From assembly GCF_003627215.1 (NCBI RefSeq), contig NZ_CP032677.1, positions 186,001 to 250,000 of the forward strand: 64,000 nucleotides of DNA. Direction: 5' to 3'. Origin of the DNA: Pseudomonas sp. Leaf58. GTDB taxonomy: Bacteria > Pseudomonadota > Gammaproteobacteria > Pseudomonadales > Pseudomonadaceae. How positions within the stretch are numbered: position 1 is the stretch's first letter; each line of letters begins with the position of its first letter. The notes under the pieces are model-generated. The model was not told where the DNA came from, did not search any database, and saw nothing but the letters and a program-made list of their open reading frames with translations. Below, piece by piece: positions 46,503 through 56,723 of this stretch. A program made the position numbers and the translations under genes.

Positions 46503-46828
46503 CAGTGCCGCTCCTCGGCTGCACTCAATGCCCTGGCGTTACGCACTGGGGTGATTGTGATCCTGACCATTCCTGACCTCACAAATTAGTTATGCCGCTA
46601 CAGCTGATCGCGACAGATGTGTGCTGGTCCGGTGGTCCGGTTTATATACCGTAATGGTTTATAAAAACTTTATGAACTAACTTTTTGGAATATTTATAGA
46701 AGGAGGGATTTGCTACAGATGTGCCGGCCTCTTCGCGGGCAAGCCCGCTCCTACAGGTGCGGCACCGGTTTCGAGGCCGGTGCTACACCTGTAGGAGCGG
46801 GTTTACCCGCGAAGAGGCCAGTACAGGT
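46503..46828. promoter_or_regulatory. Promoter region of the organosulfur operon, plus REP pair
   Basis: A 326-bp gap between two leftward operons. The part near 46640-46700 is very A/T-rich ('TTTATAAAAACTTTATGAAC' around 46660), unlike the surroundings, and may hold a CysB-type site and promoter for the gene at 46502. The left-hand third is a REP pair that probably ends the operon to the right (46829-49049 runs leftward into it). Confidence 0.5.
46726..46819. repeat. REP inverted pair
   Basis: 'GGCCTCTTCGCGGGCAAGCC' on the left faces 'GGGTTTACCCGCGAAGAGGC' on the right. An inner stem 'GCACCGG'/'CCGGTGC' lies between them. It sits 10 bp past the stop of the ATPase gene. Confidence 0.88.
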
Positions 46829-47587
46829 TTACTCGGAAGCCGCAGTCCCAAGGAACTTGCGCAAAAACTGCCGGGTGCGTTCTTCCTTCGGCGCCGCGAA
46901 CAGCGCCTTGGCCTCACCCTGTTCCACGATCACCCCCTTGTCGAAGAAGATCACGCGGTTCGCTACATCCCGGGCAAAGCTCATCTCATGGGTGACGATG
47001 ATCATGGTGCGCTTCTCCTCGGCCAAACCGCGGATGGTCGCCAGCACTTCACCTACCAGCTCCGGGTCCAGCGCCGAGGTCGGTTCGTCGAACAGGATCA
47101 CCTCCGGCTCCATGGCCAGGGCGCGGGCGATGGCCACCCGCTGCTGCTGGCCACCGGACAGGCGCCGGGGGTAGGCATCTTCCTTGCCCGCCAGGCCAAC
47201 CTTGGCCAGCAGGCGCCGGCCAAGGTCGATGGCCTGCTCGCGGGGGGTCTTCTTGACGATGACCGGGCCCTCGATCACGTTCTCCAGGGCGGTGCGGTGA
47301 GGGAACAGGTTGAAGTTCTGGAACACGAACCCCGCCTGTTGGCGCAAGCGGCGTATCGCACTCTGCTGCCCACCCAATGGGCGGTTGGCATCGATGCTGA
47401 TGGCGCCGATCTGGATCTGCCCGGCATCGGGGGTTTCCAGCAGGTTGAGGCAGCGCAGGAAGGTAGTCTTGCCCGAACCGCTGGGGCCAATGATGGCCAC
47501 CACTTCGCCGGGCTGCACATTCAGGTCGATACCGTTGAGCACGGTCTGGCCCTTGAACTGCTTGGTCAGGCCTTTGACTTCAATCAT
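46829..47587 (-). CDS. Polar amino-acid (cystine-type) ABC transporter ATPase
   Basis: A 252-residue ATPase of the GlnQ/TcyN family: Walker A 'GPSGSGKTT', signature 'LSGGQQQRVAIARAL', Walker B 'VILFDEPTSALDPEL' and 'IIVTHEMSFARDVANRVIF'. The ATG at 47587 has AGGAG eight bases upstream; a TTG two codons earlier is unlikely. It is the last gene of a three-gene leftward operon (binding protein, permease, ATPase). Cystine is proposed because serine acetyltransferase follows divergently and the binding protein is sulfur-free. Confidence 0.88.
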   Translation of the reverse strand: MIEVKGLTKQFKGQTVLNGIDLNVQPGEVVAIIGPSGSGKTTFLRCLNLLETPDAGQIQIGAISIDANRPLGGQQSAIRRLRQQAGFVFQNFNLFPHRTALENVIEGPVIVKKTPREQAIDLGRRLLAKVGLAGKEDAYPRRLSGGQQQRVAIARALAMEPEVILFDEPTSALDPELVGEVLATIRGLAEEKRTMIIVTHEMSFARDVANRVIFFDKGVIVEQGEAKALFAAPKEERTRQFLRKFLGTAASE

Positions 47588-47589
47588 GC

Positions 47590-48258
47590 TCAATGCTCCT
47601 GGTCATGCTGGTTGACCCGCGCTTCCATGCGGTTCTGGAAGTGCGCGAGGATGCTGCACAGCACCCAGTAGATAACCGCCACCGCCACATACATGGTGAA
47701 CACTTCGAAGGTACGCGCGGTAATCAGTTGGGCCTGGCGGAACAGCTCGGGCACCTGGATGGTCGCCGCCAGGGCGGTGTCCTTGACCAATGAGATAAAG
47801 CTGTTGCCCAACGGTGGCAGTGCCGTGCGCAAGGCCTGAGGCAAGATCGCCCGGCGCATGGCCTGGACGCGGGTCATGCCGATACTGGCGGCAGCTTCCC
47901 ACTGGCCACGGTCGATCGAGGAGATCGCCGCGCGCAGGATTTCGCAGATGTAGGCGGCCATGTTCAGCGACAGGCCAATCAGCGACGCTGGGATCGGGTC
48001 CAGCTCGATGCCGATCTGCGGCATGCCGAAATAGATCACGAACAGTTGCACCAGCAGCGGCGTGCCGCGGAAAAACGACACGTAGACCCGCGCCAGCCAA
48101 TTCAGCGGCAAGAGCTTCGACAGCCGCATCAGCGCCAGGGCAAAGCCCAGCACCAGGCCGAAGAACATGCCGCCAACGCTAAGCAGCACGGTATAACCCG
48201 CGCCCTTCAGTAGGAAGGGCGTGGAGTCGACAACGAGTTGCAGGCTTTCAGCAATCAT
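47590..48258 (-). CDS. Polar amino-acid (cystine-type) ABC transporter permease
   Basis: A 222-residue HisM/TcyL-type permease with five membrane helices. The family motif is 'LLVQLFVIYFGMPQIGIELD', and the coupling loop is 'WEAAASIGMTRVQAMRRAIL'. It overlaps the binding-protein stop by 4 bp and ends 2 bp before the ATPase start. A single permease gene implies a homodimeric channel. Confidence 0.9.
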   Translation of the reverse strand: MIAESLQLVVDSTPFLLKGAGYTVLLSVGGMFFGLVLGFALALMRLSKLLPLNWLARVYVSFFRGTPLLVQLFVIYFGMPQIGIELDPIPASLIGLSLNMAAYICEILRAAISSIDRGQWEAAASIGMTRVQAMRRAILPQALRTALPPLGNSFISLVKDTALAATIQVPELFRQAQLITARTFEVFTMYVAVAVIYWVLCSILAHFQNRMEARVNQHDQEH

Positions 48259-49049
48259 TTGGTGACATCAGCACCGAAGTATTTCTCGGACAGCTTGGCC
48301 AGCGTGCCGTCAGCCTTGAGCTTGTCGATGGCCTTGTTGATTGCCGCCAACAGCTCAGGCTCGCCCTTGCGCAGGGCCACGCCGCTTTCCAGGCGCGAGA
48401 AGGCGTCGCCGGCCAGCTCGGTGTCCTTGGCTTTTTGCGCATATTCCAGCGCCGCCAGGCGGTCGATCAGGATGGCATCGATGCGGCCGTTGCGCAGGTC
48501 GGCGAACTTGCTTGGGTCGTCTTCATAAGTGCGTACATCGGCTTGCGGTACGTCTTTCTTGACCCATTGCTCGTAGTTGGTACCCAGGCCCACGCCAACC
48601 TTCTTGCCGGCCAGGTCGGCGGCCTTGTGGATGCCCAACTGCTCGGCCTTCTTCTTCAGGATCAGCGCCTGGATGCCGGAGATGGTGTAGGGCTCGGAGA
48701 AGTCGTACTTCTTCTTGCGCTCTTCGGAAATGGTCACCTGGTTGATCACCACGTCCAGGCGCTTGGATTCCAGCGCGGCGAGGATGCCGTCCCACTTGGT
48801 GGGCTGAACCTTGGCCTTGACCCCCAGTTCCTTGGCCAGCAGCTCGGACAGCTCCACTTCGAAGCCGGTCAGCTTGCCGTTCTCGTCCTGGAAACTGAAC
48901 GGTGGGTAAGTACCTTCGAGGCCGACGTTGATCACGCCTTTTTCCTGGATGGTCTTCAGCTGCTCGCCGGCGAAGGCCTGGCTGAGCAGGCCGGCACCCA
49001 GCAGCAGTGCCAGGCTGGCATTGAGTAGCGGTTTGGCGAATTTCGACAT
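48255..49049 (-). CDS. Periplasmic amino-acid (cystine-type) binding protein
   Basis: A 264-residue binding protein of the FliY/TcyJ class with signal peptide ('NASLALLLGAGLLSQAFAGE'), the entry motif 'VGLEGTYPPFSFQDENGKLT' and the ligand-site 'DVVINQVTISEERKKKYDFS'. After Met1 it has neither methionine nor cysteine, as expected of a sulfur-starvation protein and consistent with cystine or a related thiol compound as cargo (inference). It is transcribed away from the serine acetyltransferase gene with a 365-bp region between. Confidence 0.9.
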   Translation of the reverse strand: MSKFAKPLLNASLALLLGAGLLSQAFAGEQLKTIQEKGVINVGLEGTYPPFSFQDENGKLTGFEVELSELLAKELGVKAKVQPTKWDGILAALESKRLDVVINQVTISEERKKKYDFSEPYTISGIQALILKKKAEQLGIHKAADLAGKKVGVGLGTNYEQWVKKDVPQADVRTYEDDPSKFADLRNGRIDAILIDRLAALEYAQKAKDTELAGDAFSRLESGVALRKGEPELLAAINKAIDKLKADGTLAKLSEKYFGADVTK

Positions 49050-49414
49050 GTGCAGAGCCCCGCGCTTGTTGTGTAAGTAGTGGGTGGCGACTATAGGGTC
49101 AGGCCGCTTAGGCCAGGAAATAATAAAAAATTATTTTGTTATTCCCTTTTTTGTTTGCGTCAGTGCTGGCTGCATTGAGGGTAGGCGAGTATCTGCCCCG
49201 CGTCATCGCTGCTTATGCCTGACTTAGTGCAGGATGGAATAAAGCGTTGTTTTTTCCAAGGGATGGATTTGCCGTAGAGTGGATTGCATGTACGCAGGCC
49301 TGGCCTCTTCGCAGGTGAACCCGCTCCCACAAGGACCGTGTAGGCGCGGGTTTACCCGCGAAAGGGCCAGGCCTGGCGATAACAATAGTTGGCCTACTCA
49401 GGCAGGAGAACACC
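49050..49414. promoter_or_regulatory. Divergent promoter region, cystine ABC / serine acetyltransferase
   Basis: A 365-bp gap. A strongly A/T-rich imperfect palindrome (49116-49145, 'GGAAATAATAAAAAATTATT' then 'TTGTTATTCC') lies 67 bp ahead of the binding-protein start and is a good candidate CysB-type site. A REP pair fills 49297-49373. No ORF is supported. Confidence 0.5.
49297..49373. repeat. REP inverted pair (diverged)
   Basis: 'GGCCTGGCCTCTTCGCAGGT' faces 'GTTTACCCGCGAAAGGGCC' 77 bp overall. One arm has 'GCAGGTGAACCC' in place of the usual 'GCGGGTAAACCC', so the pair is imperfect. Confidence 0.8.
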
Positions 49415-50347
49415 GTGAGCGAACAACCTTCATCCGGGCACTGGCAGTTGCAGAACATCGTCACCGGCCTGCGCGGTGCCCGTGAGCAATGGCGCACCCG
49501 CAATGGCCGCAGCAGCGACCAGCAGGGCGGGCGTGAGCTGCCGTCGCGTGAGGCTATGCGGCATATTCTGGAGCAACTGTGCGGTGCGTTGTTCCCCATG
49601 CGCCTTGGCCCGGTCGACCTGCGCGAAGAGAGTGAAGACTTCTACGTCGGCCACACCCTGGACGCCGCCCTGACCGCCCTGCTGACCCAGGCCCGCCTGG
49701 AACTGCGCTACGCCGCGCGGCATAGCAAGGCTGAGCTGGCCGGCGTGAATGCCCATGCGCTCAACTTGATCCAGGGTTTTGCCGCTGCGCTTCCAGACCT
49801 GCGGGTGTTACTCGACACCGACGTGCTGGCCGCCTACCACGGCGACCCAGCGGCGCGCAGCGTTGATGAAGTGCTGCTGTGCTACCCAGGCATCCTGGCA
49901 ATCATCCACCACCGCCTGGCCCACCACTTGTACCAGGCCGGCCTGCCGCTGCTGGCGCGGATCAGCTCGGAGCTGGCGCATTCGGCCACGGGGATCGACA
50001 TTCACCCCGGGGCGCAGATCGGCCCTAGCTTCTTCATTGACCACGGCACCGGTGTAGTCATTGGTGAAACCGCGATCATCGGCGAGCGGGTGCGCATCTA
50101 CCAGGCGGTGACCCTGGGCGCCAAGCGCTTCCCCAGCGATGAGTCGGGGACCCTGCACAAAGGCCTGCCTCGCCACCCGATCGTCGAAGACGATGTGGTG
50201 ATCTATGCCGGCGCCACGGTACTGGGGCGGATCACCATCGGCAAGGGCTCGACCATTGGCGGCAATGTGTGGCTGACCCGTAGTGTGCCGGCTGAAAGCA
50301 ACATCACCCAGGCCAACCTGCAGCTGGATTGCCAGGACAAGAATTAA
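49415..50347 (+). CDS. epsC: Serine O-acetyltransferase, EpsC/SrpH type
   Basis: Makes O-acetylserine, the carbon skeleton for cysteine. The 310-residue protein has a helical N-terminal domain (1-180) and a left-handed beta-helix with hexapeptide repeats from about 190 ('GIDIHPGAQIGPSFFIDHGT', 'GVVIGETAIIGERVRIYQAV'), including catalytic His residues in 'DHGTG'. The length fits the EpsC/SrpH branch rather than the 273-residue E. coli CysE. The GTG start follows AGGAGAACACC. Pseudomonads have another cysE, so this copy may serve sulfur limitation. Confidence 0.88.
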   Translation: MSEQPSSGHWQLQNIVTGLRGAREQWRTRNGRSSDQQGGRELPSREAMRHILEQLCGALFPMRLGPVDLREESEDFYVGHTLDAALTALLTQARLELRYAARHSKAELAGVNAHALNLIQGFAAALPDLRVLLDTDVLAAYHGDPAARSVDEVLLCYPGILAIIHHRLAHHLYQAGLPLLARISSELAHSATGIDIHPGAQIGPSFFIDHGTGVVIGETAIIGERVRIYQAVTLGAKRFPSDESGTLHKGLPRHPIVEDDVVIYAGATVLGRITIGKGSTIGGNVWLTRSVPAESNITQANLQLDCQDKN

Positions 50348-50363
50348 CCTGGCATTTCCTCGG

Positions 50364-50411
50364 CCTGTACCGGCCTCTTCGCGGGCAAGCCCGCGAAGAG
50401 GCCGGTACAGG
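50364..50411. repeat. Perfect 48-bp palindromic REP
   Basis: Two 23-bp arms ('CCTGTACCGGCCTCTTCGCG' starts the left arm) are perfect complements around AA. It lies 17 bp after the serine acetyltransferase stop, where it can act as its terminator or an mRNA 3' end. Confidence 0.9.
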
Positions 50412-50462
50412 AGGGCACCAATCAGCGCCCTGATTCGCATTGAAATCCGATCCATGTTTAAC

Positions 50463-50478
50463 TTGAACGCTTGTTCAA
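50463..50478. promoter_or_regulatory. TTGAAC-GCTT-GTTCAA palindrome ahead of the BCCT gene
   Basis: A perfect inverted repeat with 6-bp arms and a 4-bp centre, 99 bp before the transporter ATG. Size and symmetry suit a TetR-type repressor such as BetI, which controls choline transport genes in pseudomonads. The match to BetI itself is not proved. Confidence 0.5.
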
Positions 50479-50576
50479 TGAAAAAACGCTGGTCCGCTGC
50501 CGGTGTTCAACAGGAGGATTCCTTTGCTGAACCCGTTCATTCCGAACCTTACGTCATTCGACGAGGTGCACACCCA

Positions 50577-52580
50577 ATGAGTGCGCCGACCCCCTCCCTT
50601 GCCAGTGGCAAGATCCGCATGAACCCCCCGGTGTTCTATTTTGCGGCAAGCTTCATCCTCATCTTCGGCCTGGTAGTCATCGCCAACCCGCAAACCGCCG
50701 GCGACTGGTTACTGGCGGCGCAGAACTGGGCGGCCAATACGGTCGGCTGGTACTACATGCTGGCGATGACGTTGTACCTGGTCTTCGTGGTGGTCACCGC
50801 CTTGTCCGGCTACGGCAAGATCAAGCTCGGTGCCGACCACGACGAACCCGAGTTCAGCTACCTGTCGTGGGCCGGCATGCTGTTTGCCGCCGGTATCAGC
50901 ATTACCTTGTTCTTCTTCTGCGTCTCAGAACCCCTCACCCACATGCTGCAACCCCCCCAGGGCGAAGCGGGCACGGCCGAGGCCGGGCGCCAGGCGATGC
51001 AGATCCTGTTCCTGCACTGGGGCCTGCATGGCTGGGGCGTATTCGCCTTCGTCGGCATGGCCCTGGCCTACTTCGCCTACCGGCACAACCTGCCGCTGGC
51101 CTTGCGCTCGGCCTTGTACCCGTTGATTGGCAAGCGCATCAACGGGCCGATCGGCTACGCAGTAGACGGTTTCGGCATCATCGCCACGGTGTTTGGCCTA
51201 GGCGCCGACATGGGCTTTGGCGTGCTGCACCTGAACGCCGGGCTCGACTACCTGTTCGGTATCAGCCACAGCCAGTGGGTGCAGGTACTGCTCATCGTGC
51301 TGATGATGGGCGCCGCGGTGGCCGTGGCGGTTGCCGGGGTGGAGAAGGGCGTGCGGGTGATGAGCGACATCAACCTGTTCCTGGCCTGCGCATTGTTGCT
51401 GTTCGTGTTGTTCGCCGGGCCTACCCAGCACTTGTTCAACACCTTGATCCAAAACTTGGGCGATTACCTGGGCGCCTTGCCGCGCAAGAGCTTCGACGTT
51501 TATGCCTACGGTGATAACCGTGACTGGCTGGGCGGCTGGACAGTGTTCTACTGGGCCTGGTGGATTGCCTGGGCGCCGTTCGTGGGCCTGTTCATTGCCC
51601 GCATCTCCCGTGGCCGCACCATCCGCGAGTTCGTCTTCGGCGTGCTGTTGATCCCGCTGGGCTTTACCCTGGCGTGGATGTCGATCTTCGGCAACAGCGC
51701 CCTTGACCAGGTGATCAATCACGGCATGACCGCGCTGGGCCAGTCGGCGCTGGATAACCCGTCGATGAGCCTGTACCTGCTGCTGGAGACCTACCCCTGG
51801 AGCAAGGCCGTGATCGCCACCACGGTGTTCATCAGCTTCGTGTTCTTCGTCACCTCGGCCGACTCGGGCACCGTGGTGCTGTCGACATTGTCGGCCAAGG
51901 GCGGTGATGCCGATGAAGACGGGCCGAACTGGCTACGCATCTTCTGGGGTGCAATGACGGCGCTGATCACCAGCGCGTTGCTGTTTGCCGGTAGCATCGA
52001 TTCGCTGAAGTCGGCGGTGGTGCTGACCTCGTTGCCGTTCTCGCTGATCTTGTTGTGCATGATGTGGGGGCTGCACAAGGCCTTCTACCTGGAGTCGCAA
52101 CGGCAGATAGCGCAGATGCACTCATTGGCCCCGTTCGCCCAATCACGCCACGGGCGTGGTGGCTGGCGCCAGCGCCTGAGCCAGGCAGTGCACTTTCCGT
52201 CGCGCGACGAGGTGTACCGCTTCATGGACGACGTGGTGCGCCCGGCGATTGCCGATGTACGCGAGGTGTTCGAGCAGAAGGGCCTGGCGCTGATTACCCA
52301 GGATGACCCGAGCCACGACAACGTCAGTTTGAAGATTGGCCATGGCGAGGAGCAGCCGTTCATTTACCAGGTGCAGATGCGCGGTTACTTCACGCCGTCG
52401 TTCGCCCTGGGTGGGCTGGGTACGCAAGAGTTGAAGAACCGCCGTTATTATCGGGCGGAGGTGCACCTGAGCGAAGGCAGCCAGAACTATGACCTGGTGG
52501 GCTATAGCAAGGAGCAGATCATCAACGACATCCTCGACCAGTACGAACGGCACATGCAGTACCTGCATCTGGTCAGGTAA
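50577..52580 (+). CDS. betT: BCCT-family choline/betaine transporter (BetT-like)
   Basis: A 667-residue secondary transporter with 12 membrane helices. Family signatures are 'HDEPEFSYLSWAGMLFAAGI', 'LHWGLHGWGVFAFVGMALAY' and the aromatic substrate site 'VFYWAWWIAWAPFVGLFIAR'. The long hydrophilic C-terminal tail (about 520-667, with 'FPSRDEVYRFMDDVVRPAIA') is typical of the BetT choline branch and senses osmolarity there. The start at 50577 follows GAGG. The frame is open further upstream but not protein-like. It interrupts the sulfur genes and is not sulfur-depleted. Confidence 0.9.
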   Translation: MSAPTPSLASGKIRMNPPVFYFAASFILIFGLVVIANPQTAGDWLLAAQNWAANTVGWYYMLAMTLYLVFVVVTALSGYGKIKLGADHDEPEFSYLSWAGMLFAAGISITLFFFCVSEPLTHMLQPPQGEAGTAEAGRQAMQILFLHWGLHGWGVFAFVGMALAYFAYRHNLPLALRSALYPLIGKRINGPIGYAVDGFGIIATVFGLGADMGFGVLHLNAGLDYLFGISHSQWVQVLLIVLMMGAAVAVAVAGVEKGVRVMSDINLFLACALLLFVLFAGPTQHLFNTLIQNLGDYLGALPRKSFDVYAYGDNRDWLGGWTVFYWAWWIAWAPFVGLFIARISRGRTIREFVFGVLLIPLGFTLAWMSIFGNSALDQVINHGMTALGQSALDNPSMSLYLLLETYPWSKAVIATTVFISFVFFVTSADSGTVVLSTLSAKGGDADEDGPNWLRIFWGAMTALITSALLFAGSIDSLKSAVVLTSLPFSLILLCMMWGLHKAFYLESQRQIAQMHSLAPFAQSRHGRGGWRQRLSQAVHFPSRDEVYRFMDDVVRPAIADVREVFEQKGLALITQDDPSHDNVSLKIGHGEEQPFIYQVQMRGYFTPSFALGGLGTQELKNRRYYRAEVHLSEGSQNYDLVGYSKEQIINDILDQYERHMQYLHLVR

Positions 52581-52583
52581 TAA

Positions 52584-52691
52584 CCTGTACCGGCTCTTCG
52601 CGGGTAAACCCGCTCCCACAGGGACGGCACCGGTTCGAAACCTGTGTTGTACCTGTGGGAGCGGGTTTACCCGCGAAGAGGCCGGTACAGG
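52584..52691. repeat. REP inverted pair
   Basis: 'CCTGTACCGGCTCTTCGCGG' at the left and its near-complement 'GCGAAGAGGCCGGTACAGG' at the right (one indel), 108 bp overall. It lies between the convergent BCCT and tauD genes and ends just before the tauD stop. Confidence 0.88.
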
Positions 52692-52697
52692 CAAAAA

Positions 52698-54404
<1,707 letters not shown>

Positions 54405-54408
<4 letters not shown>

Positions 54409-55193
54409 GCGCGCTCCTGCAGGGTTTGACGTTGGGAGAACACCCGCGCCAAAACATGTTCGCGGGTTTCGATAAAGGCCGGGTCGGACTTGATCGCCCG
54501 GGCCGATTCGCCGGCGGCATAGCGCTGGCCGAAGTCCAGTTGCAGGCGCTCCACTACGCGCCCTGGGTTGGGCGCAAGTAGCACCAGTTCGCTGGCGAGG
54601 AACACGGCCTCTTCGATGTCGTGGGTAATCAAGAACACCGGCTTGGCGGTGCGTTGCCACACCTGCAGCAACAGCTCTTGCATCTGCTCGCGGGTGAAGG
54701 CATCGAGTGCACCGAACGGCTCGTCCATCAGCAGCACCCGAGGGTCTGCGGCCAGCGCCCGGGCCAGGCCCACGCGCTGCTTCTGGCCCCCCGACAGTTG
54801 CCAGATACGCCGCTCGGCAAAGCCGTCTAGGTCGACCAGGGCCAGCATTTCGCGGGCTTTGGCTTCGCGCTGTGCGCGGGCTACCCCGGCCAGTTCCAGG
54901 CCGAAGGCGACATTGCCCAGTACGTTCTGCCAAGGCAGCAGGGCATCGTCCTGAAACACTACGCCGCGTTCGGCGCCGGGGCCCTGGACGGGCACGCCGT
55001 CCAAGGTGATGCGCCCGCCGCTGGGGGCGACGAAGCCGGCGATCAGGTTGAGCAGCGAGGTCTTGCCGCTGCCGGAAGGCCCCAGGGCCACCAGTAACTG
55101 GCGGGGCCCCAGGCTTAGGTTGATGTCGGCCAGTACCGGGGTTTCGGCACCGGGGTACTGTGCGCTGATGCGCTCCAGTTCGAGCAAGGCCAT
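54405..55193 (-). CDS. tauB: Taurine ABC transporter ATPase
   Basis: A 262-residue ATPase: Walker A 'GPSGSGKTS', signature '[15 protein letters not shown]', Walker B '[15 protein letters not shown]', switch '[13 protein letters not shown]'. The Walker A position that is Cys in AtsC and SsuB is Ser here. GGAG lies before the ATG at 55193. Second gene of tauABCD. Confidence 0.95.
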
Positions 55194-55220
55194 GGCAGGC
55201 TCCGGTCGGTTTCTACAGGC

Positions 55221-56192
55221 TTAATTGGGCAGGTACTGGGCGCTGACATACGGCGAGTAATCTGGCAGCACCGCGTCGACCTTGCCTTGCTGCTTGAGGA
55301 AGGTGGCGGTGTCGGTCAGCGCCTGGGTAGTCGGCGCGCCCAGTGCGCTGGCCTGGTCGGCGGCCAGCGGGTAGACGTTGCCCTGCAGCAGTACCGGGAT
55401 GTCGGTTGGCTTGGCGCCGGACAGCTTGGCCAGTTTGGCCACGTTGTCGGGGTTGGCCAGCCAAGCGTTCGGGTCTTTGCGGTAGTCGGCGTAGGCGTCG
55501 AGGGTCACTTTAGCGAAGGCCTTGACCACGTCGGGGTGCTTGGCGGCGAAGTCCTTGCGCACGATCCAAGCGTCGAAGGTAGGTGCACCTTTGGTGGCCA
55601 GCTCGCCAGAGGTGATCAGCACTTTGCCGTTCTCCTTGGCCACGCCCAGGGCCGGGTCCCAGACGTAGGTAGCGTCGATGTCACCGCGCTTCCAGGCGGC
55701 AATGATGGCTGGCGGCGCCAGGTTGAGGATTTGTACTTTGGACGGGTCGATGTTCCAGCTTTTCAGTGCCGCCAGCAGGCTGTAGTGGCCGGTGGAGACG
55801 AACGGCACGGCGACTTTCTTGCCGACCAGGTCTTGCGGGGTCTTGATGCTGTCGCGGGCGACCAGCGCCTCACCGGCGCCAATTTGCGTGGCGATCAGGA
55901 AGGTTTCCACCGGCAGCTTGCGGGTAGCGGCGGCGGCCAGCGGGCTGGACCCCAGGTAACCGATCTGCACGTCGCCGCTAGCTACCGCGGTGATCACGTC
56001 GGCGCCATTGTCGAATTTGCGCCAGTCGATGCTGGCGTGGCTGGCTTTTTCGTAGTCGCCGTCGACCTGTGCCACCTTGGCGGGGTCGACTGTGGTCTGG
56101 TAGGCCACGGTCAGGTCGGCAGCCTGGGCCAACCAGCTGGCGCTGGCGAGGGTCAGGGCGGCGAACAGGCGCAGCGGAGCGTGCGGGATCAT
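55221..56192 (-). CDS. tauA: Taurine-binding periplasmic protein
   Basis: A 323-residue binding protein with signal peptide ('LFAALTLASASWLAQAADL') and the TauA pattern 'VAYQTTVDPAKVAQ', 'VQIGYLGSSPLAAAATRKLP' and 'GDIDATYVWDPALGVAKENG'. It contains no cysteine and no methionine after Met1. The start at 56192 has GAGAGG 6 nt upstream. First gene of the operon; its promoter lies in the A/T-rich stretch at about 56240-56285. Confidence 0.95.
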   Translation of the reverse strand: MIPHAPLRLFAALTLASASWLAQAADLTVAYQTTVDPAKVAQVDGDYEKASHASIDWRKFDNGADVITAVASGDVQIGYLGSSPLAAAATRKLPVETFLIATQIGAGEALVARDSIKTPQDLVGKKVAVPFVSTGHYSLLAALKSWNIDPSKVQILNLAPPAIIAAWKRGDIDATYVWDPALGVAKENGKVLITSGELATKGAPTFDAWIVRKDFAAKHPDVVKAFAKVTLDAYADYRKDPNAWLANPDNVAKLAKLSGAKPTDIPVLLQGNVYPLAADQASALGAPTTQALTDTATFLKQQGKVDAVLPDYSPYVSAQYLPN

Positions 56193-56427
56193 GGTGAACC
56201 TCTCGTCAGACAATCGGGGTGATGGATGCCGAGAAGGCTAAATGATCTAAGAAAAGTAAAATAAATAACTTTTTCGCATTAGCTTAGGAGCCAATTGTTT
56301 TAACCATGGCCGCTCCAACCGGGACGCCCGTGAGCCCATGGCATCAGGTGACCTCGCTCAATGGCGAAAGCATAGGCGCCTGCTAGGCTTTTTCGTCCCG
56401 ATATACCGATACGGAATTAGGTTATGA

Positions 56428-56439
56428 GCAAACGTTTGC
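56428..56439. promoter_or_regulatory. GCAAACGTTTGC palindrome
   Basis: A perfect 12-bp palindrome of the kind bound by LacI/GalR-family repressors (PurR-like 'GCAAACGTTTGC'). It lies 236 bp from tauA and 285 bp from the porin start. The regulator is unknown. Confidence 0.5.
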
Positions 56440-56441
56440 AA

Positions 56442-56456
56442 ATAACTAAAAGTTAT
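56442..56456. promoter_or_regulatory. ATAACT-AAA-AGTTAT palindrome
   Basis: A perfect 6-bp inverted repeat around AAA that contains a T-N11-A core, the general LysR-type box. CysB or a related sulfur regulator is a natural candidate given the neighbours (inference). It lies two bases after the GCAAACGTTTGC palindrome. Confidence 0.5.
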
Positions 56457-56723
56457 GAATGGTGGGGGCGCTACAACGAATGGCGCTAAAGGTTCCTAAC
56501 ATATTCCTTAAAAATCTTACGAATTCATAAAACGGTCATTTTGGATTTATAGGATTGTCATTATCCTGTAGCGCAGGTGGCGTCTTAGACCAAAGTCGCG
56601 AAACGTTTAGAAACGATTGACTTCATGGTCACGCTTTGGGACTAAATCGCCAATCCACGGTGAGCGGGGCAGCAGATCCCACCGCCAGAGATACACAAGA
56701 ATTAGAACGTAGAGGAGCAAAAC

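Larger units (their letters stand above)
56193..56723. promoter_or_regulatory. Divergent tauA / porin regulatory region
   Basis: A 531-bp gene-free region. Near tauA lies an A/T-rich block ('AAAATAAATAACTTTTTCGC' around 56260) of the kind bound by CysB-type activators. In the middle are two perfect palindromes (56428-56439 and 56442-56456, listed separately). Toward the porin are further A/T tracts and 'GAATTC'-centred symmetry near 56523. Several regulators appear to act here. Confidence 0.5.
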
